Positions 45,468 through 55,327 of a DNA stretch of 64,000 nt are shown here, piece by piece. This DNA is from a bacterium. Lineage in GTDB: Bacteria > Patescibacteriota > Gracilibacteria > JAHISY01. A program made the position numbers and the translations under genes. Location of the stretch: NCBI GenBank assembly GCA_021779375.1, contig JAJYAT010000004.1:1-64000 (forward strand). The letters run 5' to 3'. Below the pieces are notes generated by a model, which was not told where the DNA came from, made no database searches, and saw only the letters and a list, made by a program, of their open reading frames with translations. Numbering within the stretch: the first letter of the stretch is position 1; the number at the start of each line of letters is the position of its first letter.

Positions 45468-45674
45468 ATGTCTCGTGGAGGCACCAAAGCGCAGGCTTCG
45501 CAGTGGATTTGCTCGGTATGTGGCAAACAGGTTGATTCGGCAACGATCATCAACAAAGCCACGACTCCGAAAATCGAAGGTCGCAATCGTTACTGCAAAC
45601 ACTGCCGCAAGCATACACCGCAAAACACGAAAGCCGAGAAATCTGGTTCGCTCGGTCTCGCGCGCAACAAGTAA
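45468..45674 (+). CDS. rpmG: 50S ribosomal protein bL33
   Basis: A 68-aa zinc-ribbon protein. CSVCG and the C-terminal RNRYCKHCRKHTPQNT match bL33, whose signature is YCxHCRKHT. The ~12-residue N-terminal addition and the Lys/Ser tail are longer than the ~50-aa norm. The ATG at 45468 follows GCTAAAAT with a leader of ~18 nt. Confidence 0.8.
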   Translation: MSRGGTKAQASQWICSVCGKQVDSATIINKATTPKIEGRNRYCKHCRKHTPQNTKAEKSGSLGLARNK

Positions 45675-45687
45675 TCCGCCCAGTTTA

Positions 45688-46137
45688 ATGCCAACCTGGA
45701 TTCTTTTCGGAATCGGAGCGGCACTGTTGCTCGGTGCTGCGAATATTCCTCAGAAGCTCGCGCTTGGTGGGATTTCAGCGCACATGCTTTCGCCTTTTGC
45801 GTACGGCGTGCTTTCGGGCGTGGTGATTATCGTGATTAATCTGGCGCTGTTTCTGTACTACCGCGATGATGCGCAATTCTTCGCCAAAAAAGAGTGGGGC
45901 TTCGCGCTGCTCGCCGCAGTCATGTTTTCGCTCGGCTCAGTCTGCATCGCACTCGGTTATCGTCGCGGTGCGCCGACCTCGAGCTTCGTCGCACTTTTCA
46001 ATACCAACACGCTCGTCGCGACTGTGCTTGGGTTAATTCTCCTCAAAGAATTTACCAGTCTGACTGCGCTCGGCATCGTCAAAATCATTATCGGTGCGGT
46101 GCTTGTGATTGCCGGTGGGATTCTGGTCTCGGTTTGA
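45688..46137 (+). CDS. EamA/DMT-type membrane protein, single unit
   Basis: A 149-aa protein with five hydrophobic segments. SFVALFNTNTLVATVLGLILLKEFTSLTALGIVKIIIGAVLVIAG is the typical end of an EamA unit. Half-size DMT proteins act as dimers. Substrate unknown. It starts 13 bp after rpmG and ends 1 nt before the convergent AI-2E gene. Confidence 0.8.
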   Translation: MPTWILFGIGAALLLGAANIPQKLALGGISAHMLSPFAYGVLSGVVIIVINLALFLYYRDDAQFFAKKEWGFALLAAVMFSLGSVCIALGYRRGAPTSSFVALFNTNTLVATVLGLILLKEFTSLTALGIVKIIIGAVLVIAGGILVSV

Positions 46138-47343
46138 TTATTTCTCGCGCGTCGAATAGTCGTTGACGAAGACGGAAATCGCCGTCGCGATTGGTAGGGA
46201 AATAATAATTCCAATGACGGGATTGATTGTCTCGGGAAAGCTTGCGCCGACGAGCATCGCGAACATCACGATGACGGGCGAAAGCCCGATGGCTTTGCGC
46301 ATCACGAGCGGGACGACAACGTTATTTTCGAGCTGCTGGATACCGATGTAAATCACGACGATGACGAACGCGAAAAGCGGTCCACCCTGACTTAGTGCCA
46401 AAATAACGGCTGGGACTAGTGCCAAAAGTGGACCAATATAAGGCAGTATTTCTGTGAATCCGGCGAAAGTTGCGAGCGTCGCTGCGTAGTTCACGCCGGC
46501 AATCTTGAGCGCGATGTAGGTAAGTATGCCGATAACAATCATCAAAACGACTTGTCCGCGCACCCAGAGACCCAGCTTGTCTTTGACGAGCCCGCCTTTT
46601 TCTAAAATGTAGTGGTGAAAGCGATGTGGAAAAAGTCGAATCAGAAAACCTTTAATGCCGTTTTCGTCGATGGTTATAAAGAAGGCAATCACAAAAACGA
46701 AAATAAAATTCATCACGCCGCCGGCGACGGATTTCACTACGGCGAAAGCGTTTTGGCTGATGGCGCCTAGAAAACTGAGACCCGCCGCGATGTTTTCACG
46801 GCTGAGGTTTTGTTGGAGATTGTTGAGGTAATTTTGTAAATTCGTGATTTCGGTTTGAATCGCGGTAGTGTCGATGCCAAATTTGCCGACCCAATCCAGA
46901 ACCGCTGTCGCGAGTTTTGGAATTTCATTCGTGAGAATCGGGACGAAGGAGGCGATTACTAAGCCGACTACGGCGACGAAAAGAATGTAAATTAGCAAGA
47001 TCCCAAGTGCTCGTGGAATTCGCCATTTCTGCATTTTGTCGACAGCTGGATCAAGTGCAAGTGCGAGAAAGGCTGCGACGAAAAACATGACGAGGATATC
47101 TTTGATCGCAAGCAAAAACCAGCCGAGCGCGATGATTCCAAGAATCGCGAGGGTTGCGCGCGCGACAGAGCTCGTCGAAATACTGACCTGTACAGGACCG
47201 CGATTTTTGTCTGACGTTGTTGTCAGCTTTTTTTCGAGAGCCAGTAGGCGTCGATTTTCCTCGCGAGTGCGAGCGGCCTCCTCACGTAGCGACAGCAAAA
47301 CTTTTTTGGCTTTGCCAATGAGGTGGGAAAAATTATTAATCAT
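46138..47343 (-). CDS. AI-2E family transporter
   Basis: A 401-aa membrane protein of the UPF0118/AI-2E family, with about eight helices. Seen: LALALDPAVDKMQKWRIPRALGILLIYI and the C-terminal PYIGPLLALVPAVILALSQGG...IQQLENNVVVPLVMRKAIGLSPV, which are family-typical. Members export autoinducer-2 or act in ion exchange. The start is placed at the ATG at 47343, 8 nt after TAAAAT; the track's start at 47466 lies in the heptamer array. Confidence 0.88.
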   Translation of the reverse strand: MINNFSHLIGKAKKVLLSLREEAARTREENRRLLALEKKLTTTSDKNRGPVQVSISTSSVARATLAILGIIALGWFLLAIKDILVMFFVAAFLALALDPAVDKMQKWRIPRALGILLIYILFVAVVGLVIASFVPILTNEIPKLATAVLDWVGKFGIDTTAIQTEITNLQNYLNNLQQNLSRENIAAGLSFLGAISQNAFAVVKSVAGGVMNFIFVFVIAFFITIDENGIKGFLIRLFPHRFHHYILEKGGLVKDKLGLWVRGQVVLMIVIGILTYIALKIAGVNYAATLATFAGFTEILPYIGPLLALVPAVILALSQGGPLFAFVIVVIYIGIQQLENNVVVPLVMRKAIGLSPVIVMFAMLVGASFPETINPVIGIIISLPIATAISVFVNDYSTREK

Positions 47344-47397
47344 CGGCGCAAATTTTAACCTGCGCTCACTCGGTCGGCAAACTTCGATACGTTTGGA

Positions 47398-47447
47398 ACA
47401 CGTAGCGCACAACATGGAACACATAGCATGGAACATGAAACAGGGAG
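47398..47447 (+). repeat. heptamer word array (array F)
   Basis: CAACATG GAACACA TAGCATG GAACATG AAACAGG and preceding units keep a 7-bp period. The words match those inside carA and in array G. Confidence 0.65.
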
Positions 47448-47590
47448 GTTGGTTGGTAATTTTCAAATTTACGGAATTTACAAATTTTCAAATAAATTCC
47501 AAATTTCAAAAATCAAAGAATTAAAACCACATATTTGAGCTAACAGAAAAATGAACGGTTCATTTATAAACTTGAACTTGCGGGAGATCT

Positions 47591-47690
47591 TGTCATTCCC
47601 GGCTTGACCGGGAATCCAGAATTTTGCACGAGCTTTTTTTCTGGATCCCCGTTCCCCGATTTCTCGAGGACAAGTTTCGGGGGAAGGACA
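47591..47690. repeat. dispersed hairpin repeat (TGTCATTCCCGG type)
   Basis: ATTCCCGG-cttga-CCGGGAAT, then AATCCAGA...TCTGGATCC, then CCCCGA...TCGGGG. Units of this form recur in many CPR and other genomes. It sits downstream of the rplY-DUF3048 operon and could terminate it. Confidence 0.6.
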
Positions 47691-47774
47691 AAAACACGTC
47701 GGAACAACGAAAGCCAAGCTGGGATTAACAATCAAGAACTTAAACTTAAATTGCGAGACTTGAAAATTTGAGAT

Positions 47775-48866
47775 TCAAATAGTCTTCGGGATTTTGACCC
47801 GAGCGCTGGCATCCAAAACTTCGATGAAAGTTTGACCGGGATTGAGGCTGACAGGTCGACCGAAATTGTCGAAAAATTTAGTGCGTCCGTCGATTTTGCG
47901 CCAGACTCCGCGCCAAAATTTTCCCTCCGAAAAATACCACGCCGTATTTTCACCAGCCGTCTTGAGCTGAAGTCGTCCCGCCTCGTCGATCGGAAAATAT
48001 TCCGTGAACTGGACAATCACGTTGCTCGGTCGGATTGGATTGCCGCCCGCTTTATGAGTTATTCCGCCAAGTTTGCGATCATATTTGCCGTCAGTCGCAT
48101 TGTAATTATATTCGACCAGATAGCTCGGCAAACTGAAATCGAGCGAAAATTGGCGCACGTCAGTCGCCCCTGCCGGAATTTTTCCGGAGAAATCGAACTG
48201 GCTTTCCAGTGAATCATTTTCGGGCAAATTCGCGCGGATATCCGCCAGGTTTACGAAAAGATTGTGCGGCGCCAAAAATTGAAAGTCGCGGTAGACCATC
48301 TCGCCGTCTTCGTCGAAGTTCGCCAAGTTGCTGGCTGCCAATTTCGTAAGCGCCTCAGCGCTGCCGCCGGCATGCACCAGCGCGCCGCCGAGCTCCGCTG
48401 CCCACTCGACGAAATACGGTCGAGTGGAACGCACCGGTCCGACTTTTTTGGCTTCGCTTGTGTCGAAGATTGCGAGGAAGCGCGTGATGCCGCCTTCCGC
48501 CAGCGCCTCGATCACGATGCCGGCTTCATCCAGACCGCGCATTTGCGGACGGCTGGCAGGCAAGTTTTCAATCATCACTCCGACCAGCTTGACTGCTACT
48601 TTACCTTTAATCGTTAGACCGGTGAGCGGTGAAACTCCCGACTGTGTTTTCGCCAAAACTTCATTTTCGATTGTGGGTGGCACGATCAAATCACTAATCG
48701 AGCGGGTGAGTACATTATCTCGGTTCGCGTTTGATGAACCTGAGGCAAGGTATTGGAAAAAAAGTCGACCAAGGATCAGCGCGACTAAAAAAATTATTAC
48801 GCCGACGAGAATGAGCAGCAGCTTCTTCCGCCCGCGCAAATCGCGCAAAAAAGTGAAATCCACCAT
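47775..48866 (-). CDS. DUF3048 lipoprotein-like/envelope protein
   Basis: A 363-aa protein. An N-terminal membrane anchor (LLLILVGVIIFLVALILGRLF) is followed by the DUF3048 domain (SPLTGL, VMIENLPASRPQMRGLDEAGIVIEALAEGGITRFLAIF, VGPVRSTRPYFVEWA) and the C-terminal DUF3048_C part (NVIVQFTEY, GRTKFFDNFGRPVSLNPGQTFIEVL). Function unknown in the family; the anchor suggests action outside the membrane. It follows rplY after 9 bp. Confidence 0.87.
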   Translation of the reverse strand: MVDFTFLRDLRGRKKLLLILVGVIIFLVALILGRLFFQYLASGSSNANRDNVLTRSISDLIVPPTIENEVLAKTQSGVSPLTGLTIKGKVAVKLVGVMIENLPASRPQMRGLDEAGIVIEALAEGGITRFLAIFDTSEAKKVGPVRSTRPYFVEWAAELGGALVHAGGSAEALTKLAASNLANFDEDGEMVYRDFQFLAPHNLFVNLADIRANLPENDSLESQFDFSGKIPAGATDVRQFSLDFSLPSYLVEYNYNATDGKYDRKLGGITHKAGGNPIRPSNVIVQFTEYFPIDEAGRLQLKTAGENTAWYFSEGKFWRGVWRKIDGRTKFFDNFGRPVSLNPGQTFIEVLDASARVKIPKTI

Positions 48867-48875
48867 CCCAGAAGA

Positions 48876-49583
48876 TTATTTTTTCTCGCCGCCTTTCTTT
48901 TCCGTATCGCTTTCTTTGCTCGCCTGCGCCGCCGCTTTTTCTTTCTCGGCTTCTTTCTTCACGTCTTCGCTGACAGCCTCACCGACATCCTTGGCGAGCT
49001 CGTCCTCGATTTGTTCGGCAGTCTTCGGCGCGATGATTGTCACCAGCATCGCTTCGGCCTCTTCCAGAACCTCGTGTTTTTTAGGATCAATTTTCAAATC
49101 CTTCACACGCACGCTGGCACCGATTTGCTCGAGCGAGGCGATGTCGATGACGATTTCTTTGAGAAGGTCGCGTGGCAAGCACTTAATCTCGATCTCACTC
49201 TTACCGTGGGTGAGAATACCGCCCAAGCTTTTGACCGCCGGGCTTTCGCCAGTGAGGTGAATCGGAACTTTGGTCGTGATTTTTTTGCCGCGTTCAATCT
49301 GCATCAAATCGACATGCAAAAATTCATCCGTAATCGGATCGTAATCGACATTGTGCACCAGAATCTCGCGCGGCTCTTGCTCACCTTCGACGGCGAGATT
49401 GATAATCGAGCTCGAACCAGCGGAGCGGAAAAGCTTGCGGAAAGTCTGGTAATCCAGCGTGAGGTGGAGATTCTCTTTACCTTTGCCGTAGTATTCCGCG
49501 GGGATTTGGCGCAGCGCGCGCAGTTTGCGCGTTTTTGCCGCGAGATCGCGGGGCAAGGCGGGGAGAGTCAGGATTTCATTCAT
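48876..49583 (-). CDS. rplY: 50S ribosomal protein bL25 (CTC-type)
   Basis: A 5S-rRNA-binding large-subunit protein, 235 aa. The L25 domain (LRQIPAEYYGKGKENLHL...) is followed by the TL5/CTC C-terminal domain (PIHLTGESPAVKSLGGILTH) and a Lys/Glu-rich tail. The promoter is TAAAAT followed by CTGCCGGCTAA (49593-49609). Confidence 0.92.
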   Translation of the reverse strand: MNEILTLPALPRDLAAKTRKLRALRQIPAEYYGKGKENLHLTLDYQTFRKLFRSAGSSSIINLAVEGEQEPREILVHNVDYDPITDEFLHVDLMQIERGKKITTKVPIHLTGESPAVKSLGGILTHGKSEIEIKCLPRDLLKEIVIDIASLEQIGASVRVKDLKIDPKKHEVLEEAEAMLVTIIAPKTAEQIEDELAKDVGEAVSEDVKKEAEKEKAAAQASKESDTEKKGGEKK

Positions 49584-49592
49584 CGGAAAAAA

Positions 49593-49609
49593 TTAGCCGG
49601 CAGATTTTA
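49593..49609 (-). promoter_or_regulatory. rplY promoter: TAAAAT with GC-rich discriminator
   Basis: On the minus strand TAAAAT is followed by CTGCCGGCTAA, closely matching the rpsP and H+-PPase promoters. Confidence 0.5.
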
Positions 49610-49750
49610 AATAAAAGTTTGGAAGAAAGCAATTAAAATAGAAAAGGTTTATGTGTCGGTGTTCGCCTTTTGAAAAACCAAATTTCTTTTTACGTTTTGG
49701 TAAAGAGCAGAGGGGAATTAAAGGGGTGAACGCCCCGAAGCCAAGACTCC

Positions 49751-51274
49751 TTATTTTCTTTCTAATTGCCACTTGTAAACTCTTTTAAGCTCATAAATAG
49801 CTATTTCTTCATTTTCTTCACATTCTTTTCCTAATTGTAATCGGATGTTATTCTTTGTTTTCCATGGCTCTGTAGAATTTTTCAAGTGATCTTTTACTTT
49901 TGATTTATAAATATGCGTTATTTGAACATAATTTTCGTCCGTTTCTTGGTCACCAATTAATATAACATCCTTGGGCTTCAAAAAGGAGTATTTATCGCTA
50001 ATTTCGTAAAGTGTATCAAATTGATATTCTTTAAATTTTTTTTTACTTTCATCATTCAAAATTATTTTTTTATCTGTGTAGATTTTAGAAAATTTATCTT
50101 TTTTGAATGTTTTTGGAAAAATATTAACTCTCTTATACTCATCTGTTAAATCTAACTCTTTACCATTTATTTTAAGTATGTTTCTGCAACCTGCAAAAGG
50201 TCCCATATTTCCTAGAAAATCCACATAGATATGAGGGAAGTTGTAATAAACATCCCCTTTATCGTCGACTAATGCGATATCGGAATATTTTATCAGGCAA
50301 TCTATTATGAAATTTCCTTTGTTATTTCTTGGTAAAAAATCCCAAAAATCAGCAACCAGTTCTCTTTTTTCAGAAGATTTTTTGCTTTCATTCTCATCGC
50401 GTTTTCGTTGAAGACAAACCATATCTACTTCTTTTGTAAAATCCCATTCTTTTTTTTCGGTATCTACATATGCAAAATACTCGTGGTTATGACACCACAA
50501 GCCACGTGGATGATGACTGAATGCAATATATTCTTTCCATCGAGGTTTATTATTAAAATCTTTGTATTCGCTTTTGTATGGATAATTTACATCTTTTAAA
50601 TCCCTTACTAAAACTGACTGATGAAATTGATGACCTTCCCCAACGGTTCTGAATAATTTATTTTTTATGCTTACTGCTGATCTTATTTCTGTTGTTTTGG
50701 ATTTTCTTTTACTCACCAGTGAAATACCAAAAAATGTGAAAAGTATCCTGTCGTTTTTTGGTAAATGTAGCATGTCTTCCAGCTCTGCCTTTCCCCATAG
50801 ATAAAATTCCATCACTCCTTTTTCTCTAAGTTCTTTGCGAAATATATCATATGATTCTTTAGAAAAATTAGCAGACGCGGCTAAAATATACCCATATGGC
50901 GGATTTTTTGAATCGACATCAGAGAGAATAGATTTTATTTTTTTGGGACCTATTTCTTTTTCTCTTTTTCCTTGGATCATCCATAAGTTTCCCTCCATAG
51001 GATGAATTTGATTCTCCTCAATATTATTTTCATCTTCGGATGTCGTAATTATTTCAGCTTTTTCATATGCACGAATATCAAATCCACTATCGCTTCCGCT
51101 TCTTCCGGTAGCTTCAATATTTTGCCAATCTTTAAAATCATATATCAACTCTCGGATTAAATCCTCAAAGCGGTGTGGATCTAAATCCTCAAAATGTATT
51201 GGATTATATGTTCTTGTGATTTTTGGCTTAGACATGCAATTTTCAATAAAATCCAGATAATGAATCATTTTCAT
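49751..51274 (-). CDS. Mrr-like restriction endonuclease-fold protein
   Basis: A 507-aa protein. The N-terminal ~150 residues look like a PD-(D/E)xK nuclease of the Mrr type: FEDLIRELIYDF, GSDSGFDIRAY and, further on, WMIQGKRE (the QxK variant). The remaining ~350 residues are unrecognised. The gene is much more A/T-rich than its surroundings, which suggests transfer. No methyltransferase is adjacent, so it may cut modified DNA. The start could be the second Met (51235), which begins SKPKITRTYNP. Confidence 0.65.
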   Translation of the reverse strand: MKMIHYLDFIENCMSKPKITRTYNPIHFEDLDPHRFEDLIRELIYDFKDWQNIEATGRSGSDSGFDIRAYEKAEIITTSEDENNIEENQIHPMEGNLWMIQGKREKEIGPKKIKSILSDVDSKNPPYGYILAASANFSKESYDIFRKELREKGVMEFYLWGKAELEDMLHLPKNDRILFTFFGISLVSKRKSKTTEIRSAVSIKNKLFRTVGEGHQFHQSVLVRDLKDVNYPYKSEYKDFNNKPRWKEYIAFSHHPRGLWCHNHEYFAYVDTEKKEWDFTKEVDMVCLQRKRDENESKKSSEKRELVADFWDFLPRNNKGNFIIDCLIKYSDIALVDDKGDVYYNFPHIYVDFLGNMGPFAGCRNILKINGKELDLTDEYKRVNIFPKTFKKDKFSKIYTDKKIILNDESKKKFKEYQFDTLYEISDKYSFLKPKDVILIGDQETDENYVQITHIYKSKVKDHLKNSTEPWKTKNNIRLQLGKECEENEEIAIYELKRVYKWQLERK

Positions 51275-51427
51275 GAGCGAAGCGGAGAAAACACCATTAC
51301 TCTCACGCTAAAAAATTAAAAATAAAATTTGTTAATTTAGATAGCTTTTATGCGAACTTATCATCTAAATAGTACGCCGAAACTGTGCATTATGCGAAAC
51401 ACCACCCTGATTTAGAACCACTGCAAT

Positions 51428-53491
51428 TTACATGTGAATCAATCCACTCCAATTTGCCAAGACTGCAGCGAGGATCAGAGCAATCGTGTTGATGACTTTG
51501 ATTAAGGCATTGATTGCTGGTCCGGCAGTGTCTTTGTACGGATCGCCGACAGTGTCGCCGACTACCGCGGCTTTGTGTGCGTCGCTGCCTTTGCCGCCGA
51601 ATTTGCCGTCTTCAATGTACTTCTTCGCATTGTCCCAGGCGCCGCCGCCATTCGCCATCATGAGCGCGACGAGCAAGCCGGAGGCGATTACGCCGATTAA
51701 AAGTCCCGCCAAAGCGATTGGTCCGAAGAGATAGCCGACGAGAATCGGGGCTGTGACGGCGATGAGCGCCGGCACAATCATTTGTTTCAGGGCGGCTTTC
51801 GTCACGATGTCGACGCAGCGGGCGTAGTCCGGCTTGGCTTTGTCTTCCATGATGCCTTTGATTTCACGGAATTGGCGACGCACTTCCTCGACGACCGAGA
51901 AACCGGCGCGACCGACAGCTTGCATGCAGTAGGCCGAGAAAATGAAAGGTAAGAGCGCGCCCAAAAGTAAGCCGACCAAAACAGGCGGATTATTGAGTGA
52001 GAAATCGAAATTGCCGCTCGGATTATTCGCGAGCAGCGTGTCGCCGTAAGCCTGGAAAAGCACCAAGGCGCCGAGCGCGGCTGAGCCGATGGCATAACCT
52101 TTCGTCACGGCTTTGGTCGTGTTGCCGACGGCGTCGAGCGCGTCCGTAATTTTGCGCACCTTCTCCGGTTGCTTGCTCATCTCGGCGATGCCACCGGCGT
52201 TGTCCGTGATCGGACCGTAGCTGTCCATCGCGATGACCATTCCAGTCGTCGAGAGCATCGCGACTGCAGCGATCGCAATTCCATAGAGTCCGGCGAAGTG
52301 GTAAGCGACCACGATGCCGCCGACGATGGTGAGCGTTGGCCAAAAAGTTGATTTGAGACCAATCGCGAGACCTTCGATGATGTTCGTGCCAGCGCCGGTC
52401 GTCGAAGCTTTCGCGATTGAACGCACGGGAGCGTAGCGTGTCGAAGTGTAATACTCTGTGATGGCGACGAGCAGAATCGTGATGACATAGCCGACTAAGC
52501 CAGCGTAAAAAATATTCGTGTCGCCGGTCAATTGGTCATTGATATAGTAAAAAGCGATTGCCGCCAAAAGCGCCGTCACGAAAGTACCCTGATACAGAGC
52601 GCGCATGATGTTATTTTTCTTGCCGAGTCGGACGAAGAAAGTTCCGAAGAAAGTCGCGACGATGGAAGCGGCTCCGACCGCGAGTGGCAGGAGGACGTGA
52701 TTTTCCGTCAACGCATTTTCTCCACCGAGAGAGATTGCTGCCAAAACCATCGCGGCAATCATCGTCACGGCATAGGTCTCGAAAAGATCCGCACCCATGC
52801 CAGCGCAGTCACCGACATTGTCACCGACGTTGTCGGCGATGGTCGCCGGATTGCGCGGGTCGTCTTCTGGAATACCAGCTTCGACTTTGCCGACCAAATC
52901 CGCTCCGACGTCAGCTGCCTTGGTGAAGATGCCGCCGCCGACGCGGGCGAAGAGCGAGATGAGTGAAGCGCCGAATCCGAAGCCGACCAGGGCTTCCGTC
53001 GCTGGGTAAATCGCCAAGCCGACAACTTTCGTCAGATAGAGATACAGTGTCGCGACTCCGCCCAGGGCCAAGCCGACGACGAAGAAGCCGGTCACGGATC
53101 CGCCCTTGAAAGCGACATCGAGTGCCGCGCTCAAACTTTTTTTGGCGGCTTCAGTCGTGCGGACATTGGCACGCACAGAGACGCTCATGCCGATGTAGCC
53201 AGCCGCGCCGGAGAGAATCGCACCACCCGCGAAACCAATCGCGAGATTCCAGCCCATCCCAGGAGCGAACGCCAAGAGGAGAAAAATCGCGACGGCGAAA
53301 GCTCCGATGACCAAATACTGGCGGTACAAATAGGCGTTCGCGCCCTCTTGGATGAAAGAAGCAATTTCGCGCATGCGGCTGTCGCCAGCGGGTTTTTTCA
53401 GCACGCGGATGATTGTGATGATTGCCCAAGCGATGGCGAAGAGTGCGGCGCCGATGGCGAGTAGGGTGATGTTTGGCAGGGTGGTGGGCAT
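51428..53491 (-). CDS. hppA: membrane H+-translocating pyrophosphatase (K+-independent type)
   Basis: Pumps protons using PPi. It is 687 aa with about 16 membrane helices. Catalytic motifs are [47 protein letters not shown] and [15 protein letters not shown]. The site that separates the two classes reads [10 protein letters not shown]; Lys here is the mark of K+-independent enzymes. The start is the ATG at 53491 (the track's extra 9 residues are weak). The promoter TAAAAT-CCACCGGCTTA lies ~35 bp upstream. Confidence 0.95.
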   Translation of the reverse strand: MPTTLPNITLLAIGAALFAIAWAIITIIRVLKKPAGDSRMREIASFIQEGANAYLYRQYLVIGAFAVAIFLLLAFAPGMGWNLAIGFAGGAILSGAAGYIGMSVSVRANVRTTEAAKKSLSAALDVAFKGGSVTGFFVVGLALGGVATLYLYLTKVVGLAIYPATEALVGFGFGASLISLFARVGGGIFTKAADVGADLVGKVEAGIPEDDPRNPATIADNVGDNVGDCAGMGADLFETYAVTMIAAMVLAAISLGGENALTENHVLLPLAVGAASIVATFFGTFFVRLGKKNNIMRALYQGTFVTALLAAIAFYYINDQLTGDTNIFYAGLVGYVITILLVAITEYYTSTRYAPVRSIAKASTTGAGTNIIEGLAIGLKSTFWPTLTIVGGIVVAYHFAGLYGIAIAAVAMLSTTGMVIAMDSYGPITDNAGGIAEMSKQPEKVRKITDALDAVGNTTKAVTKGYAIGSAALGALVLFQAYGDTLLANNPSGNFDFSLNNPPVLVGLLLGALLPFIFSAYCMQAVGRAGFSVVEEVRRQFREIKGIMEDKAKPDYARCVDIVTKAALKQMIVPALIAVTAPILVGYLFGPIALAGLLIGVIASGLLVALMMANGGGAWDNAKKYIEDGKFGGKGSDAHKAAVVGDTVGDPYKDTAGPAINALIKVINTIALILAAVLANWSGLIHM

Positions 53492-53521
53492 GGAAATTAA
53501 ATTAAATTTTTTAAACAAATA

Positions 53522-53536
53522 AGCCGGTGGATTTTA
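53522..53536 (-). promoter_or_regulatory. hppA promoter: TAAAAT with GC-rich discriminator
   Basis: On the minus strand TAAAAT is followed by CCACCGGCT, identical over this stretch to the rpsP promoter. The predicted leader is about 33 nt. Confidence 0.55.
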
Positions 53537-53566
53537 AATTAGAAAACTTTTTCGAACAACCTCCGG

Positions 53567-53732
53567 TTAAGTCGTTGAGTTATTAAGTCATTGAGTCATT
53601 GGTTACTTGGTTCGGAGGGTGATTGGTTATTGGGTTCGGGGTCAACAAGTCTTTGAGTTTTTAAGTCGTTGAGTCATTGAGTCATTGGTCATTGGTTCGG
53701 AAGGTGATTGGTCAGTTGGCTAATTGATGATG
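53567..53732 (+). repeat. octamer word array (array D)
   Basis: About 20 consecutive degenerate 8-bp words: TTAAGTCG TTGAGTTA TTAAGTCA TTGAGTCA TTGGTTAC and so on, with the phrase TTATTGGGTTCGG. The same words occur in inverse orientation at 60214-60295. It fills most of the 417-bp gap between hppA and dnaA. Confidence 0.75.
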
Positions 53733-53768
53733 CTGATTTCGAAATTACAGCCAAGCAGCCGTAAATTC

Positions 53769-53807
53769 CCTCCTTTCGCAAAGGAGGCCTGCCTGCCGGT
53801 AGGCAGG
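53769..53807. repeat. hairpin CCTCCTTT/AAAGGAGG plus a 20-bp near-palindrome
   Basis: CCTCCTTT-cgc-AAAGGAGG (53769-53787) is followed directly by CCTGCCTGCCGGTAGGCAGG (53788-53807), one base-pair mismatch from a perfect palindrome and nearly identical to the one at 35317. It lies 100 bp downstream of dnaA. Confidence 0.6.
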
Positions 53808-53908
53808 GTTAGGGAGGATTTTAGAAAACTAAAAATTCTTTTTCCTCAAACCAAAAATTAATTTCCAGCTTAGGTTAAGAATTCTTTCTTTGTAGTTGAG
53901 AGCTTGAT

Positions 53909-55327
53909 TTACAGTCCCATTTCTTTTTTGACTGCGTTCACGTGGCGGATGAGCGCTTCGTTTTTTTGGAGTTCGCGTGAGATTTTGCGGACGGAATGCA
54001 GCACGGTCGAATGGTCGCGCTGGAAATTTTGCGCAATCTCCGCGAGGCCGCAGCCGAGAATTTCACGAGCGAGATACATCGCGATTTGGCGGGCAGTCAA
54101 AAATTCTTTTTTGCGAGATTCGCCGCGGATCGCTTCGGTCGAGAGATTGAAATGTTTGGCGACGAGCTCAATCATCTCAGCGGGCGTGTTGATTGAGAGC
54201 TCCGGTGTCTTTTCGGGCAAGCCGAGCATGCGCTCTTTTTTATTGACCTTGCCGAGCATCTTGCCGAGCTCGCGGACGGTCGGCTGAGTCTTTAGCAAAT
54301 CGGTCTGCGCGATGGACCAAGCCAGTGCGGACTCGAGGCTGCGCACAGAATCCGAGACATTTAGCGCGATGAATTCGAGCAGCTCGGGATCGAGGATGGC
54401 GCGGCGTTCACGCGTTTTGGATTTGAGAATTTCGAGGCGCGACTGGAAGCTCGGCTGTTCGATCTCGGCGATCAAGCCCCAGGTCAGGCGACTGCGCAAG
54501 CGGTCGACAATCGCGGTGAGCTCGGACGGCGGGCGATCGCTCGTGAAGACGATTTGTTTGCCGGCACCGTGCAGCTCATTGAAAATATTGAAAAGCTCGG
54601 TCTGAGTCTTGTCGCGATTCTCGAGGAATTGGACATCGTCGAAAAGCAAGACATCGACGTCGCGGTATTTTTTCTTGAATTCGTCCGCCTGGAATTTTTT
54701 GGAAGCTTCGACGAATTCGCGTGTGAAAATTTCAGCGTTGGTGAAAGCGACGACTTTGTTGGGATTGTTGGTCAGGACTTCGTGACCAATCGCGGAGAGT
54801 AGGTGCGTCTTGCCGAGACCGACTCCGCCGTAAATCACGAGTGGGTTGTAAGTCATGCCGGGAGCGCGCGCGACAGAAAGTGCCGCGGCGTGCGCGAGGC
54901 GGTTCTCCGCACCGGGTACGAAATTCGCGAGCGTGAAGCGCGGATTAAGTTTGGCGGAGAGAATGCCCGAACGGGTCAAGATGACTTCTTCGCGTCCGCG
55001 GGCTTTGTAAATTTTCTTGTCGTTCGGTTTGGCGAAAACCGCGCGCAGGTCAATTGTGCGCGGATCGATGCCATCACTCAGGGCTGCGTCGACATCGAAG
55101 GTGACTTCTTTGATCGCGGAGTTTTCTTCCTCGGCGGCCTGTAAAATTTTGATGGCGTATTTCTGAGCAATCCAGTCACGCGCAAAATTCGTCGGCGTGC
55201 CGACGACGAGCGTGTCATTTTCGAGCGAGAGTGCGGCGGTATTTTGGAACCAAGTCAAAAACTGCGAACGGGAGATAGTCGGCTCAAGGCGGCGCAAAAT
55301 CGAAAGCCAAAAATTTTTGTAATCCAT
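53909..55327 (-). CDS. dnaA: chromosomal replication initiator DnaA
   Basis: Binds the replication origin and opens it. It is 472 aa. Domain I is N-terminal. The AAA+ domain has Walker A GGVGLGKTH and Walker B LLFDDVQFLENR. The C-terminal helix-turn-helix carries the signature RDHSTVLHSV. The start is the ATG at 55327, giving the family's MDYKNFW N-terminus. dnaN is not adjacent. No DnaA boxes (TTATCCACA type) were seen by eye in the flanking gaps. Confidence 0.96.
   Translation of the reverse strand: MDYKNFWLSILRRLEPTISRSQFLTWFQNTAALSLENDTLVVGTPTNFARDWIAQKYAIKILQAAEEENSAIKEVTFDVDAALSDGIDPRTIDLRAVFAKPNDKKIYKARGREEVILTRSGILSAKLNPRFTLANFVPGAENRLAHAAALSVARAPGMTYNPLVIYGGVGLGKTHLLSAIGHEVLTNNPNKVVAFTNAEIFTREFVEASKKFQADEFKKKYRDVDVLLFDDVQFLENRDKTQTELFNIFNELHGAGKQIVFTSDRPPSELTAIVDRLRSRLTWGLIAEIEQPSFQSRLEILKSKTRERRAILDPELLEFIALNVSDSVRSLESALAWSIAQTDLLKTQPTVRELGKMLGKVNKKERMLGLPEKTPELSINTPAEMIELVAKHFNLSTEAIRGESRKKEFLTARQIAMYLAREILGCGLAEIAQNFQRDHSTVLHSVRKISRELQKNEALIRHVNAVKKEMGL

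Larger units (their letters stand above)
47344..47774. other. 431-bp repeat-rich intergenic region
   Basis: Contains the AI-2E promoter (ATTTTA, 47352-47357), heptamer array F (47398-47447), a run of short AATTT/AAATTC repeats (47458-47520) and a dispersed hairpin repeat (47591-47690). No RNA gene or convincing ORF is visible. Confidence 0.6.

Noticed and set aside
53567-53732. Periodic array considered as a CRISPR array
   Set aside because: The unit is only 8 bp, degenerate and without spacers. No cas genes are in the window.
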